Assembly (NCBI GenBank): GCA_900543055.1
Contig: UQQI01000001.1
Span: 1 to 64,000 of the forward strand
Direction: 5' to 3'
Source of the DNA: an uncultured Mollicutes bacterium
GTDB lineage: Bacteria > Bacillota_I > Bacilli_A > RF39 > UBA660
DNA length: 64,000 nucleotides
This document shows, piece after piece, positions 43,174-51,678 of the stretch. The number at the start of each line of letters is the position of its first letter. Position 1 is the first letter of the stretch. Made by a program: the position numbers and the translations under genes. The notes beneath the pieces were generated by a model. The model was not told the DNA's origin. It saw only the letters and a program-made list of their open reading frames with translations, and did no database searches.

Positions 43174-44829
43174 ATGATAGAAACAGTAAATGTTACTATT
43201 AATGATAAGAAATATAAGTATAGTAAAGATGTAACATTATTAGAAATATATAAGGAACATCAAACAGAATTTAAATATCCAATAATTCTTGCTAGAGTAA
43301 ATAACAGATTAAATGAATTATCTTCAAAAATAAAAGAAGATTCAATAGTAGAATTTATTGATTTAACTTCACCAGAAGGAAATAGAGCACATGTAAACGG
43401 ATTAGTGTTTATGCTTTTATATGCAGTAAAAAAACTATATGGAAAAACTGCTAATATAACTGTTCAACATTCACTAGATAAAGGTATTTATATTCAAACA
43501 AGCTTTAAACTAACAGAAGAAAAATTAGAAAAAATAAAAATATTGATGAAAGAAATAGTAAAAAAAGATTTACCGATTACAAAAGTAACAATTGATAGAA
43601 TTGAAGCAATGAAGTATTTTATAGAAATCGGTAATCAAACTAAAGCAGATACACTAAAATATAATACAGATAACTATATTACTTTATATAGATTAGGTAG
43701 TATATATGATTATTTCTATAATAAGATGCCACCATCAACTGGAAAATTAAAAGACTTTGATTTAACTTATATAAAAGATAATGGATTTACCTTGAGATTC
43801 CCAACTGTCTATATAAATGATAAAATAAAGAAATATGAACATCATCCACATATGTTTGAAGTTTTTGCAGAATACAAGGAGTGGGCAAAATTAATTGGAG
43901 TAAAGAATTCAGTAGATTTAAATAAAGTAGTATCAACAGGAAAAATAAGTGATTTAATAAAAATAGATGAAACACTACAAAGTAATAGGTTATTAAATGT
44001 AGCTAAGGCTATAAATACAAGAAAAAATAAAGTAAAAGTAGTATTAATGGCAGGTCCATCTTCATCAGGAAAAACAACAACATCAAGAAAACTATGCATG
44101 TATTTAAAAAGTTTTGGACTAGAGCCACAAACTATAGGTATGGATGATTATTTTGTAGAAAAAGAAGAAACACCAAAAGACATAAATGGAAATTATGATT
44201 TTGAATGTTTAGAAGCAATAGATTTAAAATTATTTGATAAAGTTATTTCAGATTTACTAGAAGGAAAAAAAGTAAAACTTCCAACTTATAATTTTGGATT
44301 AGGAAAAAAAGAATATCATAATGAAATGCAATTAGGTGATAAAGATATTTTAATTATCGAAGGAATCCATGCATTAGATCCTAAAATTCTTTCTAACATA
44401 AGTAGAGAAAAGAAATTTAAAATATACATTTCACCATTAACAGAATTAAGTATAGATGACCATAATCGTATTCCTACAACAGATAATAGACTTTTAAGAA
44501 GAATAGTTCGTGATAATAGAACAAGAAATTATAGTGTTGAAAAAACAATTAAACAATGGCCTAGTGTAAGACTTGGAGAAGAAAAATATATATTTCCATA
44601 TCAAGATGAAAGCGATGCTACAATAAACTCAGCAGCAATTTATGAAATTGGAGTTTTAAAGACTTATGCTGAACCATTATTATATTCTGTTGAAAGTGAC
44701 TCCCCATGCTATGAAGAAGCAAAAAGATTAATAAACTTCCTACGCTCTTTCTTACCTATACCATCAGAATCAATTCCACAAGATGCGGTAATTAGAGAGT
44801 TTATTGGAGGAAGCTATTTTCATGAATAG
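43174..44829 (+). CDS. TGS-domain uridine-kinase-like protein
   Basis: 551 aa from ATG 43174, after AAGGGGTG. Residues 1-65 form a TGS/ubiquitin-like domain (VTINDKKYKYSKDVTLLEI), about 65-190 a ThrRS second-additional-like part, and 285-500 a P-loop kinase of the uridine kinase/phosphoribulokinase fold. Walker A is GPSSSGKTTTSRKL (about 294), with TIGMDDYFVEKEETPKD and IIEGIHALDPKIL. This fusion is widespread in Bacillota and is usually annotated as nucleoside kinase; its true substrate is not settled. Stands alone between clpP and gap, without a visible strong terminator until 44917. Confidence 0.85.
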   Translation: MIETVNVTINDKKYKYSKDVTLLEIYKEHQTEFKYPIILARVNNRLNELSSKIKEDSIVEFIDLTSPEGNRAHVNGLVFMLLYAVKKLYGKTANITVQHSLDKGIYIQTSFKLTEEKLEKIKILMKEIVKKDLPITKVTIDRIEAMKYFIEIGNQTKADTLKYNTDNYITLYRLGSIYDYFYNKMPPSTGKLKDFDLTYIKDNGFTLRFPTVYINDKIKKYEHHPHMFEVFAEYKEWAKLIGVKNSVDLNKVVSTGKISDLIKIDETLQSNRLLNVAKAINTRKNKVKVVLMAGPSSSGKTTTSRKLCMYLKSFGLEPQTIGMDDYFVEKEETPKDINGNYDFECLEAIDLKLFDKVISDLLEGKKVKLPTYNFGLGKKEYHNEMQLGDKDILIIEGIHALDPKILSNISREKKFKIYISPLTELSIDDHNRIPTTDNRLLRRIVRDNRTRNYSVEKTIKQWPSVRLGEEKYIFPYQDESDATINSAAIYEIGVLKTYAEPLLYSVESDSPCYEEAKRLINFLRSFLPIPSESIPQDAVIREFIGGSYFHE

Positions 44830-44916
44830 TCCACAACTATCTGTGTAAAAAACACTCAAAAATAAAACTATAAGCAATTATTGTGGAAAAGAACAGCAAA
44901 AATAGAAAAACATATA

Positions 44917-44949
44917 AAAAATATCCATAATATGTGGATATTTTTATTT
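44917..44949 (+). terminator. Rho-independent terminator
   Basis: Perfect AAAATATCCA/TGGATATTTT stem, 7-base loop, T-rich tail. Confidence 0.8.
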
Positions 44950-44981
44950 GACATATTTACAACTAAAACTTCTTGAATATA

Positions 44982-45010
44982 TTGAAACAAAAAAGAGAAA
45001 AATATATAAT
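44982..45010 (+). promoter_or_regulatory. SigmaA-type promoter for the glycolytic operon
   Basis: TTGAAA (44982-44987), 17-bp spacer, TATAAT (45005-45010). Only 22 bases separate the -10 from the gap ATG, with GGAGGA in between. Confidence 0.78.
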
Positions 45011-45032
45011 GAAATCATAGGAGGATTGAAAA

Positions 45033-46037
45033 ATGATAAAAGTAGCAATCAATGGATTTGGAAGAATCGGAAGATTATGTTTCCGTTTAATGGAAGAAAA
45101 TGAGGAGTTCGAAGTAGTTGCAATTAACGACTTAACAGACGCAGAGCAATTAGCTTATTTATTAAAATATGATACTAATCATAGAAATTATAGAATTGAT
45201 GAAATCACAAGTGATGGAGATTATATTGTAATTGGAGATAGAAGAGTAAAAGTATATTCTGAAAAAGACCCAGCAATGTTACCTTGGAAAGATTTAGATA
45301 TTGATGTAGTATTTGAATGTACAGGTTTATTCACATCTGAAGAAAAAGCAATGGCTCACATAAATGCAGGAGCAAAACATGTAATTATATCTGCACCAGC
45401 AAAAGGAGATATAAAAACAATAGTTTATAATGTTAATCACGAAACTTTAACTGGAGATGAAAAAATTATTTCTGCTGCATCATGTACTACAAACTGTTTA
45501 GCACCAGTAGTAGACGTACTTGATAAAGAATTTGGAATAAATAAGGGATATATGACGACAGTTCACGCATATACTAATGACCAAGTTACTTTGGATGTTG
45601 CTCATAAAAAAGGAATAAATGCTCGTCGTGGAAGAGCTTGTGCTGCAAATATAGTACCAACATCAACAGGTGCTGCATCAGCAATAGGTAAAGTATGTCC
45701 TAACTTAGATGGCAAACTAGAAGGAACTGCAATGCGTGTTCCAGTACCAACAGGCTCAGTTGTTGACTTAGTATTAGAATTAGGAAGAAATACAACTACA
45801 GAAGAAATAAATGAAGTATTAAAGAATGCACAAAATGAAACATTAAAATATACAGAAGATCCAATTGTCTCTAGTGATGTAATTGGAAGACGTTGCGGTT
45901 CATTAGTAGATGGACAATTAACAAGTATTGTAGAAGTAGATGGAAAACAACTTGTTAAAGTAGTTTCTTGGTATGATAATGAAATGTCATATACTGCACA
46001 AATGGTAAGAACTGCAAAGTACTTAATGACAAAATAA
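45033..46037 (+). CDS. gap: Glyceraldehyde-3-phosphate dehydrogenase
   Basis: 334 aa, full length. Rossmann start VAINGFGRIGRLCFR, catalytic Cys in SAASCTTNCLAPVVDVL (about 151), His in MTTVHAYTNDQ (about 178), and SWYDNEMSYTAQM at the end. It converts glyceraldehyde-3-phosphate to 1,3-bisphosphoglycerate in glycolysis. VAINDLTDAEQLAYL at the cofactor loop suggests NAD preference. Codon use is more C/G-rich than in neighbours, as expected for a highly expressed gene. A small terminator at 46036-46059 separates it from pgk, likely giving a higher gap level. Confidence 0.97.
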   Translation: MIKVAINGFGRIGRLCFRLMEENEEFEVVAINDLTDAEQLAYLLKYDTNHRNYRIDEITSDGDYIVIGDRRVKVYSEKDPAMLPWKDLDIDVVFECTGLFTSEEKAMAHINAGAKHVIISAPAKGDIKTIVYNVNHETLTGDEKIISAASCTTNCLAPVVDVLDKEFGINKGYMTTVHAYTNDQVTLDVAHKKGINARRGRACAANIVPTSTGAASAIGKVCPNLDGKLEGTAMRVPVPTGSVVDLVLELGRNTTTEEINEVLKNAQNETLKYTEDPIVSSDVIGRRCGSLVDGQLTSIVEVDGKQLVKVVSWYDNEMSYTAQMVRTAKYLMTK

Positions 46038-46059
46038 GGGATAATATTCCCTTTTTTTT
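46036..46059 (+). terminator. Terminator/attenuator between gap and pgk
   Basis: AAGGGA/TCCCTT short stem followed by T8. Confidence 0.75.
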
Positions 46060-46103
46060 GATTTAAATTAATGTTATACTGAAATAGATAGGAGAATTAG
46101 CCA

Positions 46104-47276
46104 ATGAAAACAATAAAAGATATAGATTTAAATGAAAAAAAAGTATTAATAAGATGCGATTTTAATGTACCAATTAAAGATGGAAAAATAGTAGACGACA
46201 CAAGAATAGAAGGTGCCCTACCTACAATAAAATATGCTATTGAACATAATGCAAAAGTAATATTATTATCACATCTTGGAAGAGTTAAAGGACAAGAAGA
46301 TTTAGAAAAAAATGACTTATCACCAGTTGCAGAATGTTTATCAAAAAAATTAGAAAAAGATGTATTATTTAGTGAAAATACAAGAGGAGAAGAGTTAGAA
46401 GCAACAATAGATAGTATGTTACCAGGTGATGTGTTACTTATTCAAAATACAAGATATGAAGATTTAAATGGGAAGAAAGAAAGTAAAAACGACCCTGAAT
46501 TAGGAAGATATTGGGCCTCTTTAGGAGACGTGTTTGTAAATGATGCTTTTGGAACTGTCCATAGAGCTCATGCTTCTAATGTAGGAATTTCATCAAATAT
46601 GGAATCATGTATTGGATTCTTAATAGAAAAGGAATTAAAAGCACTTAGTATTTTAGAAGAGCCAACTCATCCTTTTGTTGTAATATTAGGTGGAGCCAAA
46701 GTATCAGATAAAATCGGTGTAATTGAAAATTTATTAACAAAAGCAGATAAAATATTAATAGGCGGAGGAATGGCATTTACATTCTTAAAAGCAAAAGGTT
46801 ATGAAATTGGAAAATCATTGTTAGATGAAGAAAATATAGACTTTTGTAAAAAAATGTTAGAAAAATATTCTGAAAAAATAGAATTACCAGTAGACTTTGC
46901 TGTGACTAATGAATTTACAAATGAAGAAGACTATAGAGTAAAAATGGCTGATGAAATAACAAAAGATGAAATGGGCTTAGACATTGGTGAAAAAACAGTA
47001 GAAAAATATGAAAATATATTAAAAGATGCTTCAATTGTTATATGGAATGGACCTCTTGGAGTATATGAATTTGATAAATACAAAAAGAATACAGATGTAT
47101 TATTAAAATACGTAGTTGAAAACAATATAAAAACAATTTTAGGTGGAGGAGACATTGTTGCAGCTGCAAGTAATGCAGGTTATAAAGATAAAGTATATCA
47201 TGCATCTACTGGAGGAGGAGCAACACTTGAATATTTAGAGGGAAAAGAATTACCAGGAATAGAAGCAATTAAGTAG
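46104..47276 (+). CDS. pgk: Phosphoglycerate kinase
   Basis: 390 aa. VLIRCDFNVPIKDGKIVDDT at about 14-33, LLSHLGRVKGQ, FGTVHRAHASNVGI, VILGGAKVSDKIGVIENL and the C-terminal TILGGGDIVAAASNAG/ STGGGATLEYLEGKELPG are all PGK landmarks. It makes ATP from 1,3-bisphosphoglycerate. Starts after ATAGGAG, 66 bases past gap. The next reading frame begins at the pgk stop. Confidence 0.97.
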   Translation: MKTIKDIDLNEKKVLIRCDFNVPIKDGKIVDDTRIEGALPTIKYAIEHNAKVILLSHLGRVKGQEDLEKNDLSPVAECLSKKLEKDVLFSENTRGEELEATIDSMLPGDVLLIQNTRYEDLNGKKESKNDPELGRYWASLGDVFVNDAFGTVHRAHASNVGISSNMESCIGFLIEKELKALSILEEPTHPFVVILGGAKVSDKIGVIENLLTKADKILIGGGMAFTFLKAKGYEIGKSLLDEENIDFCKKMLEKYSEKIELPVDFAVTNEFTNEEDYRVKMADEITKDEMGLDIGEKTVEKYENILKDASIVIWNGPLGVYEFDKYKKNTDVLLKYVVENNIKTILGGGDIVAAASNAGYKDKVYHASTGGGATLEYLEGKELPGIEAIK

Positions 47277-47285
47277 GTGAGAAGG

Positions 47286-47783
47286 TTGAATAGTGAGAGA
47301 CTATTTTTAGTAGATCCATATGATGAAGATCATATGAAATTAGTAGAAGATTTTGAAAAAGAAAACGAAATTCATACTATGACTGTAGAAAATGCAAAGA
47401 AAATACAACAAGTCCCAAGAGAAGAATATGAACAACATAAAAAACTTTCAAATGAAGTAAGAGAATCTTTATTTTTAGAATCTTCTTCTAAAATAAAAGA
47501 TATATGCTACATTGAAGGAGAAAGAGATATAAAAACATGTAATATTTCTTTTCCTCCAATAAAAACAAAATTAAAAAACAGAAGATTAATTTCACTTGCT
47601 ACAGATTATTCAATTCATACACTAGGAATGAAAGAAATATTCATAAAAACAGCATCAAATGATAGAAATATGATAGAAAATCTAGAAGCAAAAGGCTTCG
47701 AAAGTCTAGGTGAAGAAAAAGGAAATGTTATATATTTAAAAGAAACAGAAGATACTTTAAACAATCAAAGGAAACTAGCATGA
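47286..47783 (+). CDS. GNAT-like protein, uncharacterised
   Basis: About 165 aa. Start uncertain: TTG 47286 has TAGGTGA at good spacing; a GTG at 47277 is in frame and directly abuts the pgk stop. The protein opens with NSERLFLVDPYDEDHMKLVE and ends with a GNAT-like half (RRLISLATDYSIHTLGMKEIFIKTA and NRNMIENLEAKGFESLGE-type pattern: MIENLEAKGFESLGEEKGN), which matches the NxxxxxxxEKxGF element of acetyltransferases. The usual acetyl-CoA loop R/QxxGxG is not evident, so catalytic activity is doubtful. It overlaps the next gene by 4 bases. Confidence 0.6.
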   Translation: MNSERLFLVDPYDEDHMKLVEDFEKENEIHTMTVENAKKIQQVPREEYEQHKKLSNEVRESLFLESSSKIKDICYIEGERDIKTCNISFPPIKTKLKNRRLISLATDYSIHTLGMKEIFIKTASNDRNMIENLEAKGFESLGEEKGNVIYLKETEDTLNNQRKLA

Positions 47784-48778
47784 ATATATTAAAAGAAATA
47801 AAGAAAAATACACTAGTTTTATTGTTAATTACAATAATTGTATTATATGTAATATTAAAAGATGATTGGTTAAACATATCAAAAGCATTGACAACAATGG
47901 ATGTAAAATATTTAATATTAGCTGTTATAGTATTTTTAATATCTGTTTCATTAAAGGGAATAGCTAATTACTTAATTGTAAATGATAAGAAAAAAATCAG
48001 TGTAAAGGAAGCAATTAAACATAATTTCATAACACAATTTTTTAACGGAATTACACCATTCTCAACAGGTGGACAACCTATGGAAATATATATGCTTACA
48101 GAACATGGTATTTCCTTACCAAAAGCCACAAACTATACAGTCCAAAGCTTTATCTTTTATCAAATTGCCTTAGTAATATGTGGAGCACTTGCTGTGACTT
48201 ATAACTTTATATTTAAAATATTTCCTAAAGTAACATTCTTAAAGTACCTGGTATTATTGGGATTTGCTATAAACATATTTGTAGTAGTAATATTACTTTT
48301 AGTAGCAAATTCAAAAAAAACAACACAAAAGTTAAGTAATCTATGCAAAAAATCTTGCAAAAAATTAAAGATAAACGGAAAAGATGAAGAGATAGAAACT
48401 AAATTTGAAGATTTATATAACGGATTTAAAGAATTGTCAAAAAATAAAAAGTTATCCATAATTGGTATTTTCTTAAATATTTTAAGTTTGGGATTCTTAT
48501 ATTTAATACCTTTATTTGTTTTGTTTAGTATGGGTGACTTTACAAGTCTAAATATTGCAGACACAATAACTGCATCAGCCTATATCTATTTAATCGGAGC
48601 ATTTGTTCCAATTCCAGGAGCAAGTGGTGGCATAGAATATGGATTTACTCAATTTTATGGTAATTTCATAAAAACAGGAACATTATCTGCAGTTTTATTG
48701 ATTTGGCGCTTTATAACATATTATTTAGGTGTTATAATAGGTGCATTAATTTTCAGTTTGGAAAAGAAGGTGAAATAA
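47780..48778 (+). CDS. Lysylphosphatidylglycerol synthase TM-domain family flippase-like protein (YbhN/MprF-N type)
   Basis: 332 aa with about eight membrane helices and no soluble synthase domain. Recognisable family parts are SLKGIANYLIVNDKKKISVKEA, NFITQFFNGITPFSTGGQPM (about 82-101) and FVPIPGASGGIEYGF (about 274-288). Such proteins are proposed to move lipids across the membrane. It stands directly before a diacylglycerol glycosyltransferase-like gene, with ATG overlapping its stop, suggesting a joint role in glycolipid handling. Confidence 0.85.
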   Translation: MNILKEIKKNTLVLLLITIIVLYVILKDDWLNISKALTTMDVKYLILAVIVFLISVSLKGIANYLIVNDKKKISVKEAIKHNFITQFFNGITPFSTGGQPMEIYMLTEHGISLPKATNYTVQSFIFYQIALVICGALAVTYNFIFKIFPKVTFLKYLVLLGFAINIFVVVILLLVANSKKTTQKLSNLCKKSCKKLKINGKDEEIETKFEDLYNGFKELSKNKKLSIIGIFLNILSLGFLYLIPLFVLFSMGDFTSLNIADTITASAYIYLIGAFVPIPGASGGIEYGFTQFYGNFIKTGTLSAVLLIWRFITYYLGVIIGALIFSLEKKVK

Positions 48779-50013
48779 TGCGTATTGGTATATTTTCAGA
48801 AACATATACTCCATATATTAGCGGTTTAGTTACAAGCGAAGTTATGCTAAAAAAAGCCTTAGAAAAACAAGGTCATGATGTATATGTAGTAACAGCTAAC
48901 ATTGAAAGTTTTAAATATGAATATGATGAAAAAGAAAAAATATTAAGAATACCAGGACTACCAACTGGAATATATGATTCAAGACTAACTAGTATTTATC
49001 CAGTAAAAGCAGTTAAAAAAATTAGAAGTTGGAATTTAGATGTTATACATTCACAAACAGAGTTTGCAATAGGAACATTCGCAAGATTAATTGCTAAACA
49101 ATATAATATTCCATTAGTTCATACCTATCATACAATGTATGAAGATTATATTCATTACATAACAAAAGGTTATTTTCAAAAATCAAGTAAAAAATTATTA
49201 GAATACTTTACAAAGTTTTATTGTGATACAACTGCAACAGAATTAATCGTACCAACAACAAAAACTTATAAATTATTTACAGAAAAGTATAAATTTGAAA
49301 AAAATATTCACATAATTCCAACTGGAATTGAAGTAGAAAGATTCTTTAAGGAAAATATAAAAGAAGATGATGTAAGCGATTTAAGAAAACGCCTAAAATT
49401 AAATAAAAAAGACTTTATAATATTATTTGTAGGAAGATTGGCAGAAGAAAAAAACGTTGAATTTTTAATTTATGCACAACAGGAACTAGTAAAAAAATCT
49501 AAAAATATAAAATTAATAATTGTAGGTGACGGTCCAGATAAAGAAAAATATGAAAAATTAAGTAATAAACTTGGATTATCCGATAACATTATTTTTACAG
49601 GAAAGGCCGCTTGGGATGATATGCCATACTACTACCATATATCAAATGTATTTGCTACAGCATCAAAAACAGAGACACAAGGTCTAACAATAATAGAAGC
49701 AATGGCGTCAAATGTTGTACCAGTTTGTATGAATGATGAAGCATTCCAAAGCATGGTAACAGAAGAATTAAATGGATTATTCTTTGAAACAAAGGAAGAA
49801 TATGAAAAAAATATTATTAGATTATATGAAAATCCAAAGGAACTACAAAGATTTGATAAACAGGCAAGAATTCAGGCAGAACATTATAGCTCTAAAAATT
49901 ATGCTGATAGAGTTATAGAAGTATATAATAGAGCAATCAAAGAAAAACAAGAAGAAAATAGATTTGGAGTTTTCTCAAAAATATATAAAAGTATTAAAAA
50001 GAGGTTTAAATGA
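48778..50013 (+). CDS. GT4 glycosyltransferase, 1,2-diacylglycerol 3-glucosyltransferase-like
   Basis: 411 aa from ATG 48778, after GAAGGTGA; the frame extends upstream to 48703 but within the flippase gene. MRIGIFSETYTPYISGLVTS is typical of processive diacylglycerol glucosyltransferases, as are HTYHTMYEDYIHYI (about 119-132) and VPTTKTYKLF. The C-terminal half has IPTGIEVERFF, LLFVGRLAEEKNVEFLI-like motif and ETQGLTIIEAMAS with the Ex7E pair. It most likely adds glucose to membrane diacylglycerol to make glycolipids or lipoteichoic anchors. Overlaps tpiA by 4 bases. Confidence 0.85.
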   Translation: MRIGIFSETYTPYISGLVTSEVMLKKALEKQGHDVYVVTANIESFKYEYDEKEKILRIPGLPTGIYDSRLTSIYPVKAVKKIRSWNLDVIHSQTEFAIGTFARLIAKQYNIPLVHTYHTMYEDYIHYITKGYFQKSSKKLLEYFTKFYCDTTATELIVPTTKTYKLFTEKYKFEKNIHIIPTGIEVERFFKENIKEDDVSDLRKRLKLNKKDFIILFVGRLAEEKNVEFLIYAQQELVKKSKNIKLIIVGDGPDKEKYEKLSNKLGLSDNIIFTGKAAWDDMPYYYHISNVFATASKTETQGLTIIEAMASNVVPVCMNDEAFQSMVTEELNGLFFETKEEYEKNIIRLYENPKELQRFDKQARIQAEHYSSKNYADRVIEVYNRAIKEKQEENRFGVFSKIYKSIKKRFK

Positions 50014-50714
50014 TAATAGCATTAAATAACAAGTCAAATTTAGAAAAAAATAGATTTAGAGAATATCAAAAAGAACTTTCAACAATAAATACGTTTAACA
50101 AAATGATTGTGTGTCCCACTTTTTTGAATATAAGCAACTATAATTTAAATAATTTTTCATTAGGGGCTCAAAATGTAAGTATTAATGATAATGGAGCATA
50201 TACTGGTGAAATATCAGCAAGTCAATTAAAATCATTTGGTGTAGAATATGCAATAGTAGGACACAGTGAAAGAAGACAATACCAAAAAGAGACAAATGAC
50301 GAAATAAATAAAAAAGTAAACAACTTATTAGAAAATGATATTATTCCAATATTATGTATTGGAGAAACTAGAGAAGAAAGAGAATCAGGAAAAGTTAAAG
50401 AGGTGTTAATCAAAGAATTACTAACAGCAGTTGAAAATGTCAATGATGAAGATAAAGAAAAAATAATTATTGCATATGAGCCAATTTGGGCAATTGGAAC
50501 AGGGATAATTCCAACCAATAGTGAAATAGAGGAAGTTTTTCAATTAATTAAAAAAAATTTTCCCAAAAATAAGGTACTCTATGGAGGAAGTGCAAATGAA
50601 AAAAACATAGATATCTTAAATCAGTGCAAAATAATAGATGGTTATTTATTAGGTGGAATAAGTCTAAAACCAGATAAATTAAAAATATTTCTTTCGAAAC
50701 TAGAAAATAGGTAA
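50010..50714 (+). CDS. tpiA: Triosephosphate isomerase (short, divergent)
   Basis: 234 aa, about 15 shorter than usual. Catalytic Lys is in ALNNKSN (about 8), where NWKM is usual; His in IVGHSERRQYQKE (about 90), Glu in IAYEPIWAIGTGI (about 152), and YGGSANEKNIDIL plus YLLGGISLKPD bind phosphate. All catalytic residues are kept although the first strand is unusual (NNK). It interconverts DHAP and glyceraldehyde-3-phosphate, closing the glycolytic set with gap and pgk. It ends at a terminator at 50727. Confidence 0.92.
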   Translation: MIIALNNKSNLEKNRFREYQKELSTINTFNKMIVCPTFLNISNYNLNNFSLGAQNVSINDNGAYTGEISASQLKSFGVEYAIVGHSERRQYQKETNDEINKKVNNLLENDIIPILCIGETREERESGKVKEVLIKELLTAVENVNDEDKEKIIIAYEPIWAIGTGIIPTNSEIEEVFQLIKKNFPKNKVLYGGSANEKNIDILNQCKIIDGYLLGGISLKPDKLKIFLSKLENR

Positions 50715-50726
50715 GTTTTAAGAATC

Positions 50727-50750
50727 GACAAAACTTGTCTATTTTTTTTC
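50727..50750 (+). terminator. Rho-independent terminator of the glycolytic operon
   Basis: GACAA/TTGTC stem and T8. Confidence 0.65.
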
Positions 50751-50815
50751 TTTATCTTTTTAATTCGATAGTATATAATTAAGATACGTGGTAAAAAGAA
50801 TAAAGAGGAGAAATT

Positions 50816-51592
50816 ATGAATAAAATAAAATTATTAATTATTGATGATAATAAAAATTTAGTAGATATGATAAGAGAGTACTTTAAAGATAATAAGAAAA
50901 TATCAGTTAATTACGTAGCTGAAGATGGAAAGTATGGAATAGATATTATTGATAAACATTCGGATAATATAGATATAATCTTACTAGATTTAGTAATGCC
51001 AAGAGTAGATGGGGTTGAAGTTTTAGAATATCTTAAGAAAAATAATATAAATAAAAAAATTATTGTTCTTACATCTTATAATACACAAGAAATGATTAGA
51101 AAAGTATCTGAACTTGGTGCTTGTTACTACATATTGAAACCATTTGAATTAAGTCATCTAAAAGCAAAAATAGAAAGTGTGTATGCTAGTCACAGTAATC
51201 CAAATGAAAGTGTTGACCTGTTTCAAAACAATTTACAAATCTCAATTTCAAAAACACTTCATGAACTTGGAGTTCCATCACATGTTAAAGGATATCAATA
51301 TATTAGAGAAGGAATAACACTAGTATTTAAAAATCCAGAATATATAGGTGGAATAACAAAAGAATTATATCCAGCAATTGCAAAAACATTTGATTCAACT
51401 GCATCTCGTGTAGAAAGAGCAATTAGACATGCAATTGACATTAGTTGGACAAGAGCAAATTGGGATTATATGGTAGAATTATTTGGATACACAATAGACA
51501 TAGAAGGTGCAAAACCGACAAATTCAGAGTTTATAGTAACAATAGCAGACAAACTAAGATTAGAATATAACACTCCAATAAGACAATCATAA
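50816..51592 (+). CDS. spo0A: Sporulation master response regulator Spo0A
   Basis: 258 aa. N-terminal receiver domain (about 4-125): LLIIDDNKNLVDMI with the acidic pair, phospho-acceptor Asp in IILLDLVMPRVDGVEVL (about 58), Thr/Ser in VLTSYN and Lys in YILKPFE. The C-terminal Spo0A DNA-binding domain (about 145-258) is unmistakable: HELGVPSHVKGYQYIREGI, TASRVERAIRHAIDISWTRA and AKPTNSEFIVTIADKLRLE. Phosphorylated Spo0A binds 0A boxes and starts sporulation. It is a single-gene transcript (AAAGAGGAG site; terminator 51592-51613). spoIVB, its usual neighbour, is absent here. Confidence 0.95.
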   Translation: MNKIKLLIIDDNKNLVDMIREYFKDNKKISVNYVAEDGKYGIDIIDKHSDNIDIILLDLVMPRVDGVEVLEYLKKNNINKKIIVLTSYNTQEMIRKVSELGACYYILKPFELSHLKAKIESVYASHSNPNESVDLFQNNLQISISKTLHELGVPSHVKGYQYIREGITLVFKNPEYIGGITKELYPAIAKTFDSTASRVERAIRHAIDISWTRANWDYMVELFGYTIDIEGAKPTNSEFIVTIADKLRLEYNTPIRQS

Positions 51593-51613
51593 AGGCTAGA
51601 AATAGTCTTTTTT
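51592..51613 (+). terminator. Rho-independent terminator of spo0A
   Basis: AAGGCTA/TAGTCTT stem (one G-U) and T6. Confidence 0.65.
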
Positions 51614-51615
51614 AT

Positions 51616-51645
51616 TTGACAAATATATTATAAAAAATGTATACT
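51616..51645 (+). promoter_or_regulatory. SigmaA-type promoter for the DUF4143 ATPase
   Basis: Consensus TTGACA (51616-51621), 18-bp spacer, TATACT (51640-51645). Confidence 0.75.
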
Positions 51646-51678
51646 TAATTTATGAAATATGTGAGGTGAAGACAGTAA

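Larger units (their letters stand above)
44830..45032. other. Intergenic region with terminator and gap promoter
   Basis: Holds a TCCACAA/TTGTGGA distant inverted repeat (44830-44887), the terminator 44917-44949, and the promoter 44982-45010. TGTGGATAT at 44935 resembles a DnaA box but is part of the terminator stem. Confidence 0.5.

Noticed and set aside
43842..44099. Minus-strand frames within the TGS-kinase gene
   Set aside because: Antisense shadows without start signals.
44830..44945. DnaA-box-like TGTGGAT and TCCACA sequences suggesting an origin
   Set aside because: One lies in a terminator stem, the others are imperfect and scattered; no dnaA or dnaN nearby.
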